Shown here in pieces: positions 1-8,316 of a stretch of 55,225 bases of DNA. The notes beneath the pieces were generated by a model that saw only the letters and a list, made by a program, of their open reading frames with translations, was not told where the DNA came from and did not search any database. Positions within the stretch are counted from its first letter, which is position 1. Every line of letters begins with the position of its first letter. A program made the position numbers and the translations under genes. The DNA is from an uncultured Methylococcales bacterium (GTDB lineage Bacteria > Pseudomonadota > Gammaproteobacteria > Methylococcales > Methylomonadaceae), in assembly GCA_903902705.1 (NCBI GenBank), contig CAIUVX010000193.1, positions 1 to 55,225 on the forward strand. The letters run 5' to 3'.

Positions 1-836
1 AAGCAGGTCGCATTATTGCCGAAATTTGTTTAGGTGGTATGGGAACAGTCTCTATTAGCCATAGCACTTACACCACCAACTGGCCGTTATCGGTCAACGT
101 CCACACAGGCAACCCTGTACTCGGCTGTTTAGGCAGTCAATATGCGGGCTGGAGTTTATCGCATGAAAAATATTACGCATTAGGTTCAGGCCCAGCGCGT
201 GCAATGGCAACCAAAGTAAAAAACGGCGAAGTTGAACCCGTTGAAGAACTGTATAAAGAATTGGCTTACCGTGACAGTGCCGACAGCACCGTATTAGTCA
301 TCGAAAACGACAAATTCCCACCACTGGAAATTATCGAAAAAGTAGCCACCGCGTGTAACGTATCGCCTGACAAACTCACTATCATCGTCACCCCTACCAG
401 CAGTTTAGCGGGTGGTGTACAAGTCGTAGCGCGAGTATTAGAAGTCGCCATGCACAAAGCCCACGCCCTACATTTCCCCTTAGAAAACATCATTGATGGC
501 AGCGGCTCTGCACCCATCTGTCCGCCACACCCCAATTTCGTCAAAGCAATGGGACGCACCAACGATGCCATTTTATTCGCAGGGCAAGTGCATTTATTTG
601 TCAAAGGCAGTGATGAAGCGGCAGAAGAACTGGCAAAAAATCTACCCAGCTCAACTTCTAAAGATTACGGCAAACCGTTTGCTGAAATCTTCAAACAATA
701 TGAATACGATTTTTTCAAAATTGATGCCATGTTATTCAGCCCAGCCAGCGTGATTGTCACGGCTGTTGATTCAGGCAAAAGTTTCCGTGCAGGTCAATTG
801 GACAACGCGCTGTTAGATTTATCGTTTGGTGCGTAA
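1..836 (+). CDS. mch: Methenyltetrahydromethanopterin cyclohydrolase, 3' part (5' end outside window)
   Basis: The reading frame is already open at the left edge, so the first part of the gene lies outside the window; about 277 C-terminal residues are present and the family is usually a little over 300. The enzyme hydrolyses methenyl-H4MPT to formyl-H4MPT in the cytoplasmic tetrahydromethanopterin C1 pathway, used by methylotrophs to oxidise formaldehyde. Recognisable stretches are [10 protein letters not shown], the [19 protein letters not shown] region, [23 protein letters not shown] and [13 protein letters not shown], all typical of Mch. In bacteria this gene is nearly confined to methylotrophs and some planctomycetes, so it is the main clue that the organism is a methanotroph or methylotroph. 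A toxin-antitoxin pair follows within 4 bases. Family assignment is confident from memory of the sequence. Confidence 0.93.
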   Translation, partial: AGRIIAEICLGGMGTVSISHSTYTTNWPLSVNVHTGNPVLGCLGSQYAGWSLSHEKYYALGSGPARAMATKVKNGEVEPVEELYKELAYRDSADSTVLVIENDKFPPLEIIEKVATACNVSPDKLTIIVTPTSSLAGGVQVVARVLEVAMHKAHALHFPLENIIDGSGSAPICPPHPNFVKAMGRTNDAILFAGQVHLFVKGSDEAAEELAKNLPSSTSKDYGKPFAEIFKQYEYDFFKIDAMLFSPASVIVTAVDSGKSFRAGQLDNALLDLSFGA

Positions 837-839
837 TGC

Positions 840-1142
840 TTGAAATATGAATTACAAAGCACCGCTATTTTTAATAAATGGTTTGCTAATGTAGATGCAA
901 TCAACAAGCGGCGTATTTTGGCGCGGTTTGCGCGTATTGAAAATGGTCACTTTGGGGATTTCAAACAGATTGACACACAGCTTTTTGAATTACGTTTTTT
1001 CTTTGGCGGCGGCTTGCGGATTTACTACACCTTGCGTAATCAGCAAGTCGTTCTCTTATTAGTCGGCGGTGATAAAACCAGTCAAAACGCCGACATTAAT
1101 CACGCTAAACAGTTGCTTAAACAACAGGAGTCATCATCATGA
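840..1142 (+). CDS. RelE/ParE-superfamily toxin (HigB-like addiction module killer protein)
   Basis: A 100-residue basic protein of the RelE/ParE fold, the type called addiction module killer protein. The hallmarks are FNKWFANVDAINKRRILAR near the N-terminus, the LRFFFGGGLRIYY strand in the middle, and the terminal LLVGGDKTSQNADINHAK segment, where the family carries the GGDKSTQ..DI.A signature. Members usually cleave mRNA at the ribosome, but the activity of this one is inferred. The only reasonable start is TTG at 840, because the nearby ATG at 836 runs into a stop after a few codons. It overlaps the antitoxin gene by four bases (ATGA), so the two are translationally coupled, with the toxin first as in higBA modules. 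Confidence 0.85.
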   Translation: MKYELQSTAIFNKWFANVDAINKRRILARFARIENGHFGDFKQIDTQLFELRFFFGGGLRIYYTLRNQQVVLLLVGGDKTSQNADINHAKQLLKQQESSS

Positions 1143-1429
1143 CTATTGAAACATCTTCTTTTGATATTGCTGAACATCTACAGACCGACGCTGATATTCA
1201 AGGCTTTTTAAAAGAAATTGCCGAAACGGGCGATAGCTCAGACTTTCTACACGCCCTAAATATCGCCGCTAGAGCAAAAGGCATGGCTGATATTGCCAAA
1301 CAAATCGGCGTATCGCGTGCCAGTTTGGATAAATCATTATCAGAAAACGGCAACCCACGCTTTGATACCGTTGCCAAAGTTTGCCAAGCATTGGGGGTTA
1401 AGTTGTATGTGGATGCTGCGCCGCTTTGA
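1139..1429 (+). CDS. HigA-like antitoxin with XRE helix-turn-helix
   Basis: A 96-residue partner of the preceding toxin. The N-terminal half (DIAEHLQTDADIQGFLKEIAE, then DFLHALNIAARAKG) is the usual toxin-neutralising arm. The C-terminal half, MADIAKQIGVSRASLDKSLSENGNPRFDTVAKVCQALGVKL, is a lambda-repressor-type helix-turn-helix that probably autorepresses the operon. It matches the probable addiction module antidote family always found downstream of killer proteins of this kind. Its ATG overlaps the toxin stop codon (ATGA). The pair appears intact. A family A palindromic repeat begins about 25 bases after its stop. Confidence 0.85.
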   Translation: MTIETSSFDIAEHLQTDADIQGFLKEIAETGDSSDFLHALNIAARAKGMADIAKQIGVSRASLDKSLSENGNPRFDTVAKVCQALGVKLYVDAAPL

Positions 1430-1454
1430 TTTTATATTTTACACAAATAGTGTA

Positions 1455-1553
1455 ATAGGATGTGCCGACGATAGGAGGCGCATCATTCGAGTTGACGCGA
1501 ATGATGCGCTTCGTACATCAGCACATCCTATGCAGCGCATCTTATCGTGTTAA
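1455..1553. repeat. Family A dispersed palindromic repeat, copy 1
   Basis: The outer arms ATAGGATGTGC (1455) and GCACATCCTAT (ending 1531) are perfect inverted repeats. Inside are a second pair of complementary blocks, GCGCATCATTCG and CGAATGATGCGC. A further tail, AGCGCATCTTATCGTGTTAA, runs to about 1553. Close copies occur at 2742, 8978 and 25495. Confidence 0.85.
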
Positions 1554-1588
1554 CCAGACCTACAAATTACCAATAGCTAGGAATAACC

Positions 1589-2674
1589 ATGAAAATAATC
1601 ATCCGCTCATTTTGTTTATGGCTCATTTTACTATTTTCTGGTTTAGTCTTGGGAAATGACCTGTCGGTAAAAACACTATCTATTGAAGTCAGTAATAAAG
1701 AACGTGGTATCTCTCCTGTATTCAGCCTGCCCTTTGTAGAATCCAAATCATCAAAAATAGCCGCCCGTATTAATGATTTTATATTTATCAATGAACTGGG
1801 AATCCTGACACCTGCCAAACGCAATGACTACAAATTGAAACAGGATGACTATGCGGGTACTGTCGAGATGAGCTATCAGGTGTTAAACAATAATGGGCGT
1901 GTTTTGAGCATCGGCTTTGAGAAAGAAGGCTGCGGAGCCTACTGTGAAACATACGGTGCTGATTATAATTTTGACACTGATTCTGGTAGAGCTATTGGAA
2001 TAAGTGATTTATTCACTCCTGAAGGATGGGAAGTCTTCAACAGAAAACAACTGCTTGTTGAACGCCAAAGCCAGATTAAAGAGGCTATTTTGGAGCTGAA
2101 AAAGAATTCTGACAAAAACGAAGTCAATTCTGCCGAAAACATCATGGTAGAGCAATTTCAGGACTGTATAACCCTGATTGCCGATCCGCAATACACGTCT
2201 AAAACTTTCACTATTAACAACAAAGCGGTCACTTTTACCCGTGAGCGGTGCAGCAATCATGCTTTCAGAGCTTTGGACAACATCGGTGATTTTGCAAATG
2301 CCTATCCCGTTGAATCTTTACGACCTTACCTCAGTAGCTACGGTAAAGCCTTGCTACTGAATGAAGGCACAGGAACTGCGGCAAAAAGTCCATTCAACCA
2401 AGTTTTACATGGTTTCATAGGAGGAAAAATTGCCATTACCCTGCTACTACTGGGTAATGCTTATGAGGATCAATCGTTTAGTGCTGTCTATTTTTACGAC
2501 AAACATCGACAAAGCATTCCCTTATCAGGAACACAGCAAGGCAATTCCCTAACCCTGAAGGAAACAGATGACAAAGGAAAAACAGTAGCAACTATCAAGC
2601 TAGCAATTGACGGAGAGAGTGTTAAAGGTGAATGGTTGGGTAACAATAAGCTGAGTTTTGAAGCCGCACCGTGA
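1589..2674 (+). CDS. Exported protein of unknown function, DUF3298/RsiV-like
   Basis: A 361-residue protein with an N-terminal signal peptide (roughly residues 1-22, a hydrophobic core followed by VLGN), so it is probably periplasmic. The central part (SKIAARINDFIFINE, then YAGTVEMSYQVLNNNGRVLSIGF, and later GRAIGISDLF) has the pattern of DUF3298/PdaC-like domains, where paired Asn/Ser-rich helices precede sheets that end in an sDLF-type motif. Four cysteines at CGAYC, DC and RC could form disulphides. The C-terminal 110 residues (GFIGGKIAITLLLLGNAYEDQSFSAVYFYDKHRQSIPLSG) resemble a small beta-barrel-like module and are of unknown role. The start is ATG at 1589 with an AGGAA-type ribosome site. 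No function can be assigned; it stands alone between two family A repeats. Confidence 0.7.
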   Translation: MKIIIRSFCLWLILLFSGLVLGNDLSVKTLSIEVSNKERGISPVFSLPFVESKSSKIAARINDFIFINELGILTPAKRNDYKLKQDDYAGTVEMSYQVLNNNGRVLSIGFEKEGCGAYCETYGADYNFDTDSGRAIGISDLFTPEGWEVFNRKQLLVERQSQIKEAILELKKNSDKNEVNSAENIMVEQFQDCITLIADPQYTSKTFTINNKAVTFTRERCSNHAFRALDNIGDFANAYPVESLRPYLSSYGKALLLNEGTGTAAKSPFNQVLHGFIGGKIAITLLLLGNAYEDQSFSAVYFYDKHRQSIPLSGTQQGNSLTLKETDDKGKTVATIKLAIDGESVKGEWLGNNKLSFEAAP

Positions 2675-3121
2675 TTTCCATAATCAGCCGAGTAGGTCGA
2701 GTTAGCGATAGCGTAACTTTAAAATCATTGGCATCAGCACGATAGGATGCGCTGAGGTACGAAGCGCATCGTTCGAGAAATATAACGCGAATGATGCGCC
2801 TCCTATCGTCGGCACATCCTATGGCACTGGACGGAGATAATAATTTTTAAAATCGGTATGATGACGACAAACAATCCTGAGCGCGACGGGGTATTTCAGT
2901 AAGCCTGTTATTTAAAACTCGAACGCGGGGAATTCAAAACTGAAACAAATCAGGGTATTTAAAAGAAATACTAGAGTTATACAAAACCAACGCTTAAAAT
3001 TTCATGGTTCTTAGGTACTGCGTTACTAGCCATTCATGCTTCGACTGTTCGACAAGTTCACATCTCAGCATAAACGCTTTAACTGGCAGTCAGGCATTGT
3101 GTACCCTCTTTGGAGAAGACC
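2675..3121. other. Intergenic region with repeats upstream of the beta-oxidation operon
   Basis: This 447-base gap contains a degenerate family B repeat (2692-2717) and a full family A repeat (2742-2822). The remainder, to 3111, shows no coding potential in any frame that I would trust. The TTCGAC...TTCGACAAGTTCACAT stretch near 3036-3062 resembles part of a common REP-type repeat. The promoter of the thiolase operon must lie here, but I see no convincing -35/-10 pair. The ribosome site GGAGAAG (3112-3118) decides the thiolase start. Confidence 0.6.
2742..2822. repeat. Family A dispersed palindromic repeat, copy 2
   Basis: It begins ATAGGATGCGCTGAGG and ends CCTCCTATCGTCGGCACATCCTAT, with the internal pair GCGCATCGTTCG and CGCGAATGATGCGC. 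Relative to copy 1 it is inverted: the CCTCCTATCGTCGG end lies on the right. It sits in the spacer before the thiolase operon. Confidence 0.85.
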
Positions 3122-4246
3122 ATGAAATCCGTTATTATCGCTGGCTATTGCCGCTCACCTTTCACACCCGCTCATAAAGGGCAACTGGTAAAAACCCGAC
3201 CTGATGATCTTGCCGCTGCGGTGGTCAAAGGGCTGCTAAAACAGACGGACGTTAATCCCGATGATATAGAAGACTTGATTTTGGGTTGTGCGTTTCCCGA
3301 AGCTGAGCAGGGCTTTAATCTAGCAAGAATCATTGTCCATTTAGCTGGGCTGCCTGTGACCGTTGCAGGGATGACGCTAAACCGTTTTTGCGGCTCGTCT
3401 ATGCAGGCGATTCATATTGCCGCAGGGGCGATTCAATTGAATGCGGGTGAGGTGTTTATTTGTGCGGGGGTGGAATCAATGAGTCGTATACCGATGGGCG
3501 GTTTTAATCCCATGCCCAATCCCGCGCTTTATGCGAGTTATCCTGACGCATTTATCAGCATGGGTGACACCGCTGAAAATCTGGCTAAGCGTTATGCAAT
3601 AGCGCGAGGCGATCAAGAGGCTTTTGCATTACTCAGTCAACACAAAGCCATAAGCGCACAACAACAAGGACACTTTAACGATGAAATTATTGCTATCGGT
3701 TCAGTAACCCAAGATGGTTGTATTCGTCCTGATTCCACTGCCGCTACCTTGGCTCAACTCGCGCCTGCATTTCAAGCTACTGGCAGTGTCACTGCGGGTA
3801 CGTCTTCACCGTTGACCGATGGCGCGGCGGCGGTGTTAGTGTGTAGTGAAGACTATGCTGATAAACACGGTTTGCCCAAGTTAGCGAGAATCAAAGCTAC
3901 CGCTGTCTCAGGCTGTGCGCCTGATATTATGGGCATCGGCCCTGTTGCTGCGACCCATAAAGCCTTGCAACGCGCGGGTTTAGCATTGAACGATATTGAT
4001 ATTATTGAACTCAATGAAGCCTTTGCCGCGCAAGCTTTAGCGGTGTTGACCGAACTGCCTATTGCGTTGGATAAAATTAATCTTGATGGTGGTGCGATTG
4101 CCTTAGGTCATCCGTTAGGCGCGACGGGGGCGAGAATCACGGGTAAAGCCGCCAGTTTGTTACAACGCGAACATAAACGTTATGCTCTCGCCACCCAATG
4201 TATCGGTGGTGGTCAAGGCATTGCTACCATTTTGGAGGCGATATGA
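3122..4246 (+). CDS. fadA: Acetyl-CoA acyltransferase (thiolase), beta-oxidation
   Basis: A 374-residue thiolase that cleaves 3-ketoacyl-CoA to acetyl-CoA and a shortened acyl-CoA. The nucleophilic cysteine is Cys90 in NRFCGSSMQAIH. The other family blocks are all present: NEAFAAQA, the histidine-bearing GGAIALGHPLGATGAR, and the second catalytic cysteine in CIGGGQG near the C-terminus. I chose ATG at 3122 because GGAGAAG sits just upstream; an in-frame TTG at 3110 would overlap that ribosome site. The stop overlaps the start of the next gene (ATGA), so it is co-translated with the dehydrogenase/hydratase. That partner makes a degradative FadA role more likely than a biosynthetic acetoacetyl-CoA thiolase. 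The symbol follows the FadA/FadN pairing. Confidence 0.9.
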   Translation: MKSVIIAGYCRSPFTPAHKGQLVKTRPDDLAAAVVKGLLKQTDVNPDDIEDLILGCAFPEAEQGFNLARIIVHLAGLPVTVAGMTLNRFCGSSMQAIHIAAGAIQLNAGEVFICAGVESMSRIPMGGFNPMPNPALYASYPDAFISMGDTAENLAKRYAIARGDQEAFALLSQHKAISAQQQGHFNDEIIAIGSVTQDGCIRPDSTAATLAQLAPAFQATGSVTAGTSSPLTDGAAAVLVCSEDYADKHGLPKLARIKATAVSGCAPDIMGIGPVAATHKALQRAGLALNDIDIIELNEAFAAQALAVLTELPIALDKINLDGGAIALGHPLGATGARITGKAASLLQREHKRYALATQCIGGGQGIATILEAI

Positions 4247-6507
4247 GCATTCATAAAGTTGCCGTGATTGGTGCGGGGGTGATGGGTGCAAGTATCGCCG
4301 CGCATATCAGTAATGCGGGAATTCCTGTGTATTTACTTGATATTGTGCCTAAGCCAGAACTGAGTGCTAACCGCAACTTTATCGCGGAAACCGCCGTTGA
4401 AAAACTGCTCAAAGCGCAACCCGCACCGTTCATGCACAAAAATAATGCCCGTTTAATCACCGCAGGCAATATCGAAGATCATCTACATTGGTTAGCCGAT
4501 GTTGATTGGGTGATTGAAGCGGTGATTGAAAAACCTGCCATTAAAAAATCACTGTATGAAAAACTGGACGCGGTGTGCGGTGATGATTGTGTGATTTCCT
4601 CTAATACCTCGACCTTGCCGTTATGGTTATTAACACAGGAGTTGCCTGAGCGTTTTAAACAACGCTTTATGATTACCCACTTTTTTAATCCGCCGCGTTA
4701 TATGAGATTACTAGAGCTGGTAATAGGTTCAGAAACACGTCCCGAATTAGTGGCGGCGATTAAAGAATTTGCTGATAGTAAGCTAGGTAAAGAGTGCGTG
4801 ACTTGCAAAGATACCGCTGGTTTTATCGCTAATCGTATTGGTATTTACTGGTTGCAATGCGGGCTGTTGGAAGCGATTAATTTAGGGTTGAGTGTTGAAC
4901 AAGCCGATGCTGCTTTATTACCTTTTGGTATACCCAAAACAGGAATTTTTGGTTTATTGGATTTAGTCGGTTTGGATTTAATTCCATCAGTGTTAGCCAG
5001 CATGAAACAAGCGTTACCCCCGAATGATGCGTTTCAGCTAGTCAGCGAATTACCGCCTTTAATGACCAAGATGATTAGCGAAGGCTATACAGGCAGAAAA
5101 GGCAAAGGCGGCTTTTATCGCTTAAGCCCAGAACGAGTGAAAGAATCGATTAATCTCCAAACAGGTGAATATAGTCGTAGTGTTAAGACCTCAGAGGTTT
5201 TAAAAACCTCTGAGGTCTATGCGTGGCGCGTCCTGTCAAAAACCGTAACTTACGCCGCCAGTTTAATCCCCTGTTGTGCCGATGATTTAGTCAGCATTGA
5301 TGTCGCTATGCGTGAAGGTTATAACTGGGAACGCGGCGTTTTTGAATTAATCGATGAATTCGGCGTGGCAGAGTTTGCCGATAAACTACGCGCCGAACAG
5401 CAAACCATCCCAGCACTACTAGCCAACAACGCAACACTGTACAAAGTCGAAAACGGCACACTCAGCTTTGCCGACCTATCTGGAAATTATCATCCCATAC
5501 CCAGAGCAACAGGGGTGTTATTGCTGTCTGATATTAAACGCCAAAGCTCAGCCGTGTTAAGCAATGCTTCTGCCAGTTTATGGGATGTCGGTGATGGCGT
5601 TGCTTGTTTAGAATTTCATAGCAAAATGAACACGCTGGATATGGACTCACTGGCATTGATTCAACAAAGTATCAGTAAAGTTAACGATGAATTTGCCGCG
5701 TTAGTCATACACAATGAAGCGAAGAATTTTTCAGCGGGGGCAAATCTTAATTTACTGGTTCAAGCAATTCAGCACGGCGATTGGGCAGCCGTTGAACAAC
5801 TTGTTATCAAAGGACAGCAAACTTACCACGCGTTAAAAGTCGCACCTTTTCCAGTGGTTGGCGCACCGTCTGGATTAGCGTTAGGTGGTGGTTGTGAAGT
5901 TCTGCTTCATTGTGATGCGATTCAAGCTCACGCTGAACTTTACATGGGTTTGGTCGAAGTTGGCGTTGGCTTGATTCCAGCGTGGGGTGGATGTAAAGAG
6001 TATTTGCATCGCTGGCAAATACAAGAAAAACTCCCCAAAGGTCCAGTTCCAGCGGTAGTCAAAGCCTTTGAAACCATTGGTTTAGCCAAAGTATCTGGCT
6101 CTGCGTTGGAAGCCAAAGAGTTATTATTTTTATCAGCGTCCGATGGCATCACCATGAATAAACAACGATTACTCGCCGATGCTAAAACCAAAGCCTTGTC
6201 CCTTGTTAGTCATTACACCGCTCCCGAATCTTATACTTATAAACTGGCAGGAAAAACGCTTCAAGCCACCTTAGCAATGGGCATAAAATCCCTACACGCT
6301 TTAGGCAAAGCGACAGATTATGATAGGGATATTGCTGAAAAATTAGCGGAGGTGTTAAGCGGTGGTGATGCTGACATTAAGTCACCACTAACGGAAATCG
6401 ATTTGTTAGCTTTAGAATTACACGCTTTTGTTACATTGACTAAACAAGCGGGAACATTGGCGCGATTAGAACACTTGTTAAAAACGGGTAAGCCGTTAAG
6501 AAACTGA
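4243..6507 (+). CDS. fadN: Fused 3-hydroxyacyl-CoA dehydrogenase / enoyl-CoA hydratase (FadN type)
   Basis: A 754-residue bifunctional enzyme for the two middle steps of beta-oxidation. The dehydrogenase comes first, with the NAD fold GAGVMGASIAAHISNAG at residues 10-26 and the motifs SSNTSTLPL, THFFNPPRYMRLLE and KDTAGFIANRIG. The hydratase/crotonase part follows near the C-terminus, with the oxyanion loops NFSAGANLNLL and PSGLALGGGCE. Both catalytic glutamates are in place, in GGGCE and in GLVEVGVGLIP. This order is the reverse of E. coli FadB/FadJ and matches Bacillus FadN. The start at ATG 4243 follows GGAGG at 4234-4238 and overlaps the thiolase stop. A 33-base palindrome lies in frame around residue 315, between the dehydrogenase helices, and adds the near-repeat KTSEVLKTSEV. 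The gene is otherwise intact. Confidence 0.9.
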   Translation: MSIHKVAVIGAGVMGASIAAHISNAGIPVYLLDIVPKPELSANRNFIAETAVEKLLKAQPAPFMHKNNARLITAGNIEDHLHWLADVDWVIEAVIEKPAIKKSLYEKLDAVCGDDCVISSNTSTLPLWLLTQELPERFKQRFMITHFFNPPRYMRLLELVIGSETRPELVAAIKEFADSKLGKECVTCKDTAGFIANRIGIYWLQCGLLEAINLGLSVEQADAALLPFGIPKTGIFGLLDLVGLDLIPSVLASMKQALPPNDAFQLVSELPPLMTKMISEGYTGRKGKGGFYRLSPERVKESINLQTGEYSRSVKTSEVLKTSEVYAWRVLSKTVTYAASLIPCCADDLVSIDVAMREGYNWERGVFELIDEFGVAEFADKLRAEQQTIPALLANNATLYKVENGTLSFADLSGNYHPIPRATGVLLLSDIKRQSSAVLSNASASLWDVGDGVACLEFHSKMNTLDMDSLALIQQSISKVNDEFAALVIHNEAKNFSAGANLNLLVQAIQHGDWAAVEQLVIKGQQTYHALKVAPFPVVGAPSGLALGGGCEVLLHCDAIQAHAELYMGLVEVGVGLIPAWGGCKEYLHRWQIQEKLPKGPVPAVVKAFETIGLAKVSGSALEAKELLFLSASDGITMNKQRLLADAKTKALSLVSHYTAPESYTYKLAGKTLQATLAMGIKSLHALGKATDYDRDIAEKLAEVLSGGDADIKSPLTEIDLLALELHAFVTLTKQAGTLARLEHLLKTGKPLRN
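5186..5218. repeat. 33-base palindrome inside a coding sequence
   Basis: The left arm AGACCTCAGAGGTTTT (5186-5201) and the right arm AAAACCTCTGAGGTCT (5203-5218) are perfectly complementary around one central base. The element lies in frame within the dehydrogenase/hydratase gene and is translated as a TSEV-x-x-TSEV near-repeat. It has the look of a mobile palindromic element tolerated in a linker rather than of native coding sequence. Confidence 0.85.
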
Positions 6508-6566
6508 AAGCTACTTTATCCAATGTTACAATCTACTTTCCCTTAACCTCACTCTAGGATAAAACA

Positions 6567-7679
6567 ATGGGATTATTTGACGCACTGAGAAATGAATTTA
6601 TCGACATCATCGAATGGACGGATGATGCTACCGATATTATTTTATGGAAATTTCCGCGTTATCAAAATGAAATTAAAATGAACGCGAAACTGACGGTACG
6701 CGAAAGTCAGGTAGCTGTATTTTTAAATGAAGGGGTGATTGCCGATATTTTCCAAGCAGGGATGTACACACTTAACACCCAAAATATGCCGATTTTGGCA
6801 ACGCTGAAAGGTTGGAAATACGGTTTTGATAGTCCATTTAAAGCCGATGTGTTTTTTGTTAATACCAAACAATTCATCAATCAAAAATGGGGGACTAAAA
6901 ACCCTATCATGTTGCGTGATGCTGAATTTGGCCCCGTGCGCTTGCGGGCTTTTGGATCGTTTGCCTTTAGAGTCAATGACGCAGGTAAATTCTTAAAAGA
7001 AGTCTCTGGAACAAATAGCGAATTTACCGTTGATGCAGTCAATGAGCAGTTACGCAATTTAGCCGTTACCCGTGGCATGGATGCGATTGCGGAAAGTAAA
7101 ATTCCTGTGTTAGATTTAGCGTCTAATTATGACGAAGTATCACTAATTGTTACCGATAAAATCAAAGCAGAATTTAATGAATTAGGGTTAGAGTTGACCA
7201 AATTCTTAATTGAAAATATTTCTTTGCCGCCTGAAGTGGAACAAGCACTGGATAAACGCAGTAGCATGGGAATCATTGGTAATCTAGGCGCGTATTCACA
7301 ATTTCAAGCGGCTAATGCGATGGAAGCGGCGGCACATAATCCCGAAGGTGGTTTAATGGGAGCTGGAATTGGCGCGGGCTTGGGATTTGGCATGATAAAT
7401 CAAATGGGCAATGTATTTCAGCCACAACAAGTCAATCCAGCCGCAGGTGCAGCAAATCCGCCACCGCCACCATTGCCAGTATCGCTTAGTTATTTTGTCG
7501 CTGTGAATGGTGTGCAAACAGGGCCTTTCCCGTTACCGCAGCTACAAGCAATGATACAGTCTGGACAATTAACGCGTGCTTCGCTGGTGTGGACGCAAGG
7601 TATGAGTGGCTGGTTAGCGGCAGAAACCCAAGCGGATTTAGCGGCGTTGTTTGCAACCATACCGCCACCGATTGCATAA
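6567..7679 (+). CDS. SPFH (band 7)-domain protein with C-terminal GYF_2 domain
   Basis: A 370-residue protein. Residues 1 to about 250 match the virion-core-like SPFH family: MGLFDALRNEFIDIIEW, KLTVRESQVAVFLNEGVIADIFQAGMYTL, KYGFDSPFKADVFFVNTKQF and the FIENISLPPEVEQALDKR-like end. A glycine-, alanine- and proline-rich linker follows (about 255-300). The last 60 residues, starting SYFVAVNGVQTGPFPLPQLQ and including WTQGMSGW, are a GYF_2 (DUF4339) domain, which usually binds proline-rich peptides. There is no signal peptide or obvious transmembrane helix, so it probably assembles in the cytosol or at the membrane face. An AGGA ribosome site precedes ATG 6567. The gene is probably monocistronic; its cellular role is not known. 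Confidence 0.85.
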   Translation: MGLFDALRNEFIDIIEWTDDATDIILWKFPRYQNEIKMNAKLTVRESQVAVFLNEGVIADIFQAGMYTLNTQNMPILATLKGWKYGFDSPFKADVFFVNTKQFINQKWGTKNPIMLRDAEFGPVRLRAFGSFAFRVNDAGKFLKEVSGTNSEFTVDAVNEQLRNLAVTRGMDAIAESKIPVLDLASNYDEVSLIVTDKIKAEFNELGLELTKFLIENISLPPEVEQALDKRSSMGIIGNLGAYSQFQAANAMEAAAHNPEGGLMGAGIGAGLGFGMINQMGNVFQPQQVNPAAGAANPPPPPLPVSLSYFVAVNGVQTGPFPLPQLQAMIQSGQLTRASLVWTQGMSGWLAAETQADLAALFATIPPPIA

Positions 7680-7719
7680 ATCACTGGAATCCAAACTGGC
7701 TGGTTTAACATAGGCAGCC

Positions 7720-7750
7720 GTAGGTCGGGTTAGCGATAGCGTAACCCGAC
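7720..7750. repeat. Family B inverted repeat, copy 2 (REP-like)
   Basis: GTAGGTCGGGTTAGCGATAG followed by CGTAACCCGAC: the arms GTCGGGTTA and TAACCCGAC pair around the GCGATAGCG centre. The same unit recurs at 55003-55033 and, with changes, at 2692, 53915 and 55076. Confidence 0.85.
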
Positions 7751-7792
7751 TTACACTACTAAATTAATTTGTTCCTACGCACAGCATCATTA

Positions 7793-7931
7793 TCGTTCCA
7801 ACGCTCCGCGTTGGAATGCGTCTGAGGACGCTCCAGCGTCCTCGTTTCAGGCTGTGTTTTTGATGGTTGTGCTTTTGTAATGAAGACGCTGGAGCGTCAA
7901 CTGCTGCATTCCAACGCAGAGCGTTGGAACG
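7793..7931. repeat. Family C long inverted repeat, copy 1
   Basis: The outer arms TCGTTCCAACGCTCCGCGTT and its complement ending AACGCAGAGCGTTGGAACGA enclose a second pair, GACGCTCCAGCGTC and GACGCTGGAGCGTC. The whole can fold into nested hairpins. A relative is at 26493-26609, and a more diverged one is at 9086-9234. Confidence 0.85.
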
Positions 7932-7968
7932 ATTAAAACTCTTTAGTCTGGCTTAATGAGAATTTACC

Positions 7969-8169
7969 ATGAGTGCAATTGAATATAAAACAGAGCAGGA
8001 AATTCAAAAAATAGGTATTGATATTCTTTATAAAGAACTTGGTGCAATTGATTTTATTCGCTTTATGCAGCAGTTTAATCAGGGTTATGGTAATTATGTC
8101 GAAGACCGTCAACAGTGGCAAAAAAACTATTCTGTAAATGATATTCTTGCAGAAATAGAAAAGGGTTAG
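7969..8169 (+). CDS. Small conserved hypothetical protein, 66 aa
   Basis: A 66-residue acidic, mostly helical protein. The pattern EIQKIGIDILYKELGAIDFIRFMQQF, then GYGNYVEDRQQW and a final DILAEIEK, is one I recognise from small uncharacterised proteins scattered through cyanobacteria and proteobacteria, often near toxin-antitoxin genes. It has no transmembrane segment or known motif. ATG 7969 is the only sensible start. It lies between a family C repeat and a short inverted repeat. It may be an antitoxin-like partner of a lost toxin, but that is only a guess from its size and surroundings. Confidence 0.6.
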   Translation: MSAIEYKTEQEIQKIGIDILYKELGAIDFIRFMQQFNQGYGNYVEDRQQWQKNYSVNDILAEIEKG

Positions 8170-8208
8170 TTTAAATTCAAAGGATTGGAATATTATTAAC
8201 TTTATTTT

Positions 8209-8236
8209 GTTGGATTTCGCTATCGCTCAATCCAAC
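8209..8236. repeat. Short inverted repeat GTTGGAT...ATCCAAC
   Basis: GTTGGAT (8209-8215) and ATCCAAC (8230-8236) surround TTCGCTATCGCTCA, which recalls the centre of family B (GCGATAGCG). It is probably a distant REP-like relative lying between two small genes. Confidence 0.55.
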
Positions 8237-8316
8237 CTGCGGTCTTAATAGTGTTTCATAAATGAAAGTATTGCCGTTTATTTTAATTGTTTTATGTATT
8301 AATTCTTAATAACATC

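Noticed and set aside
1293-1659. Overlapping open frames across the antitoxin 3' end and the family A repeat
   Set aside because: They run through the palindrome and have no ribosome site; shadows of real features.
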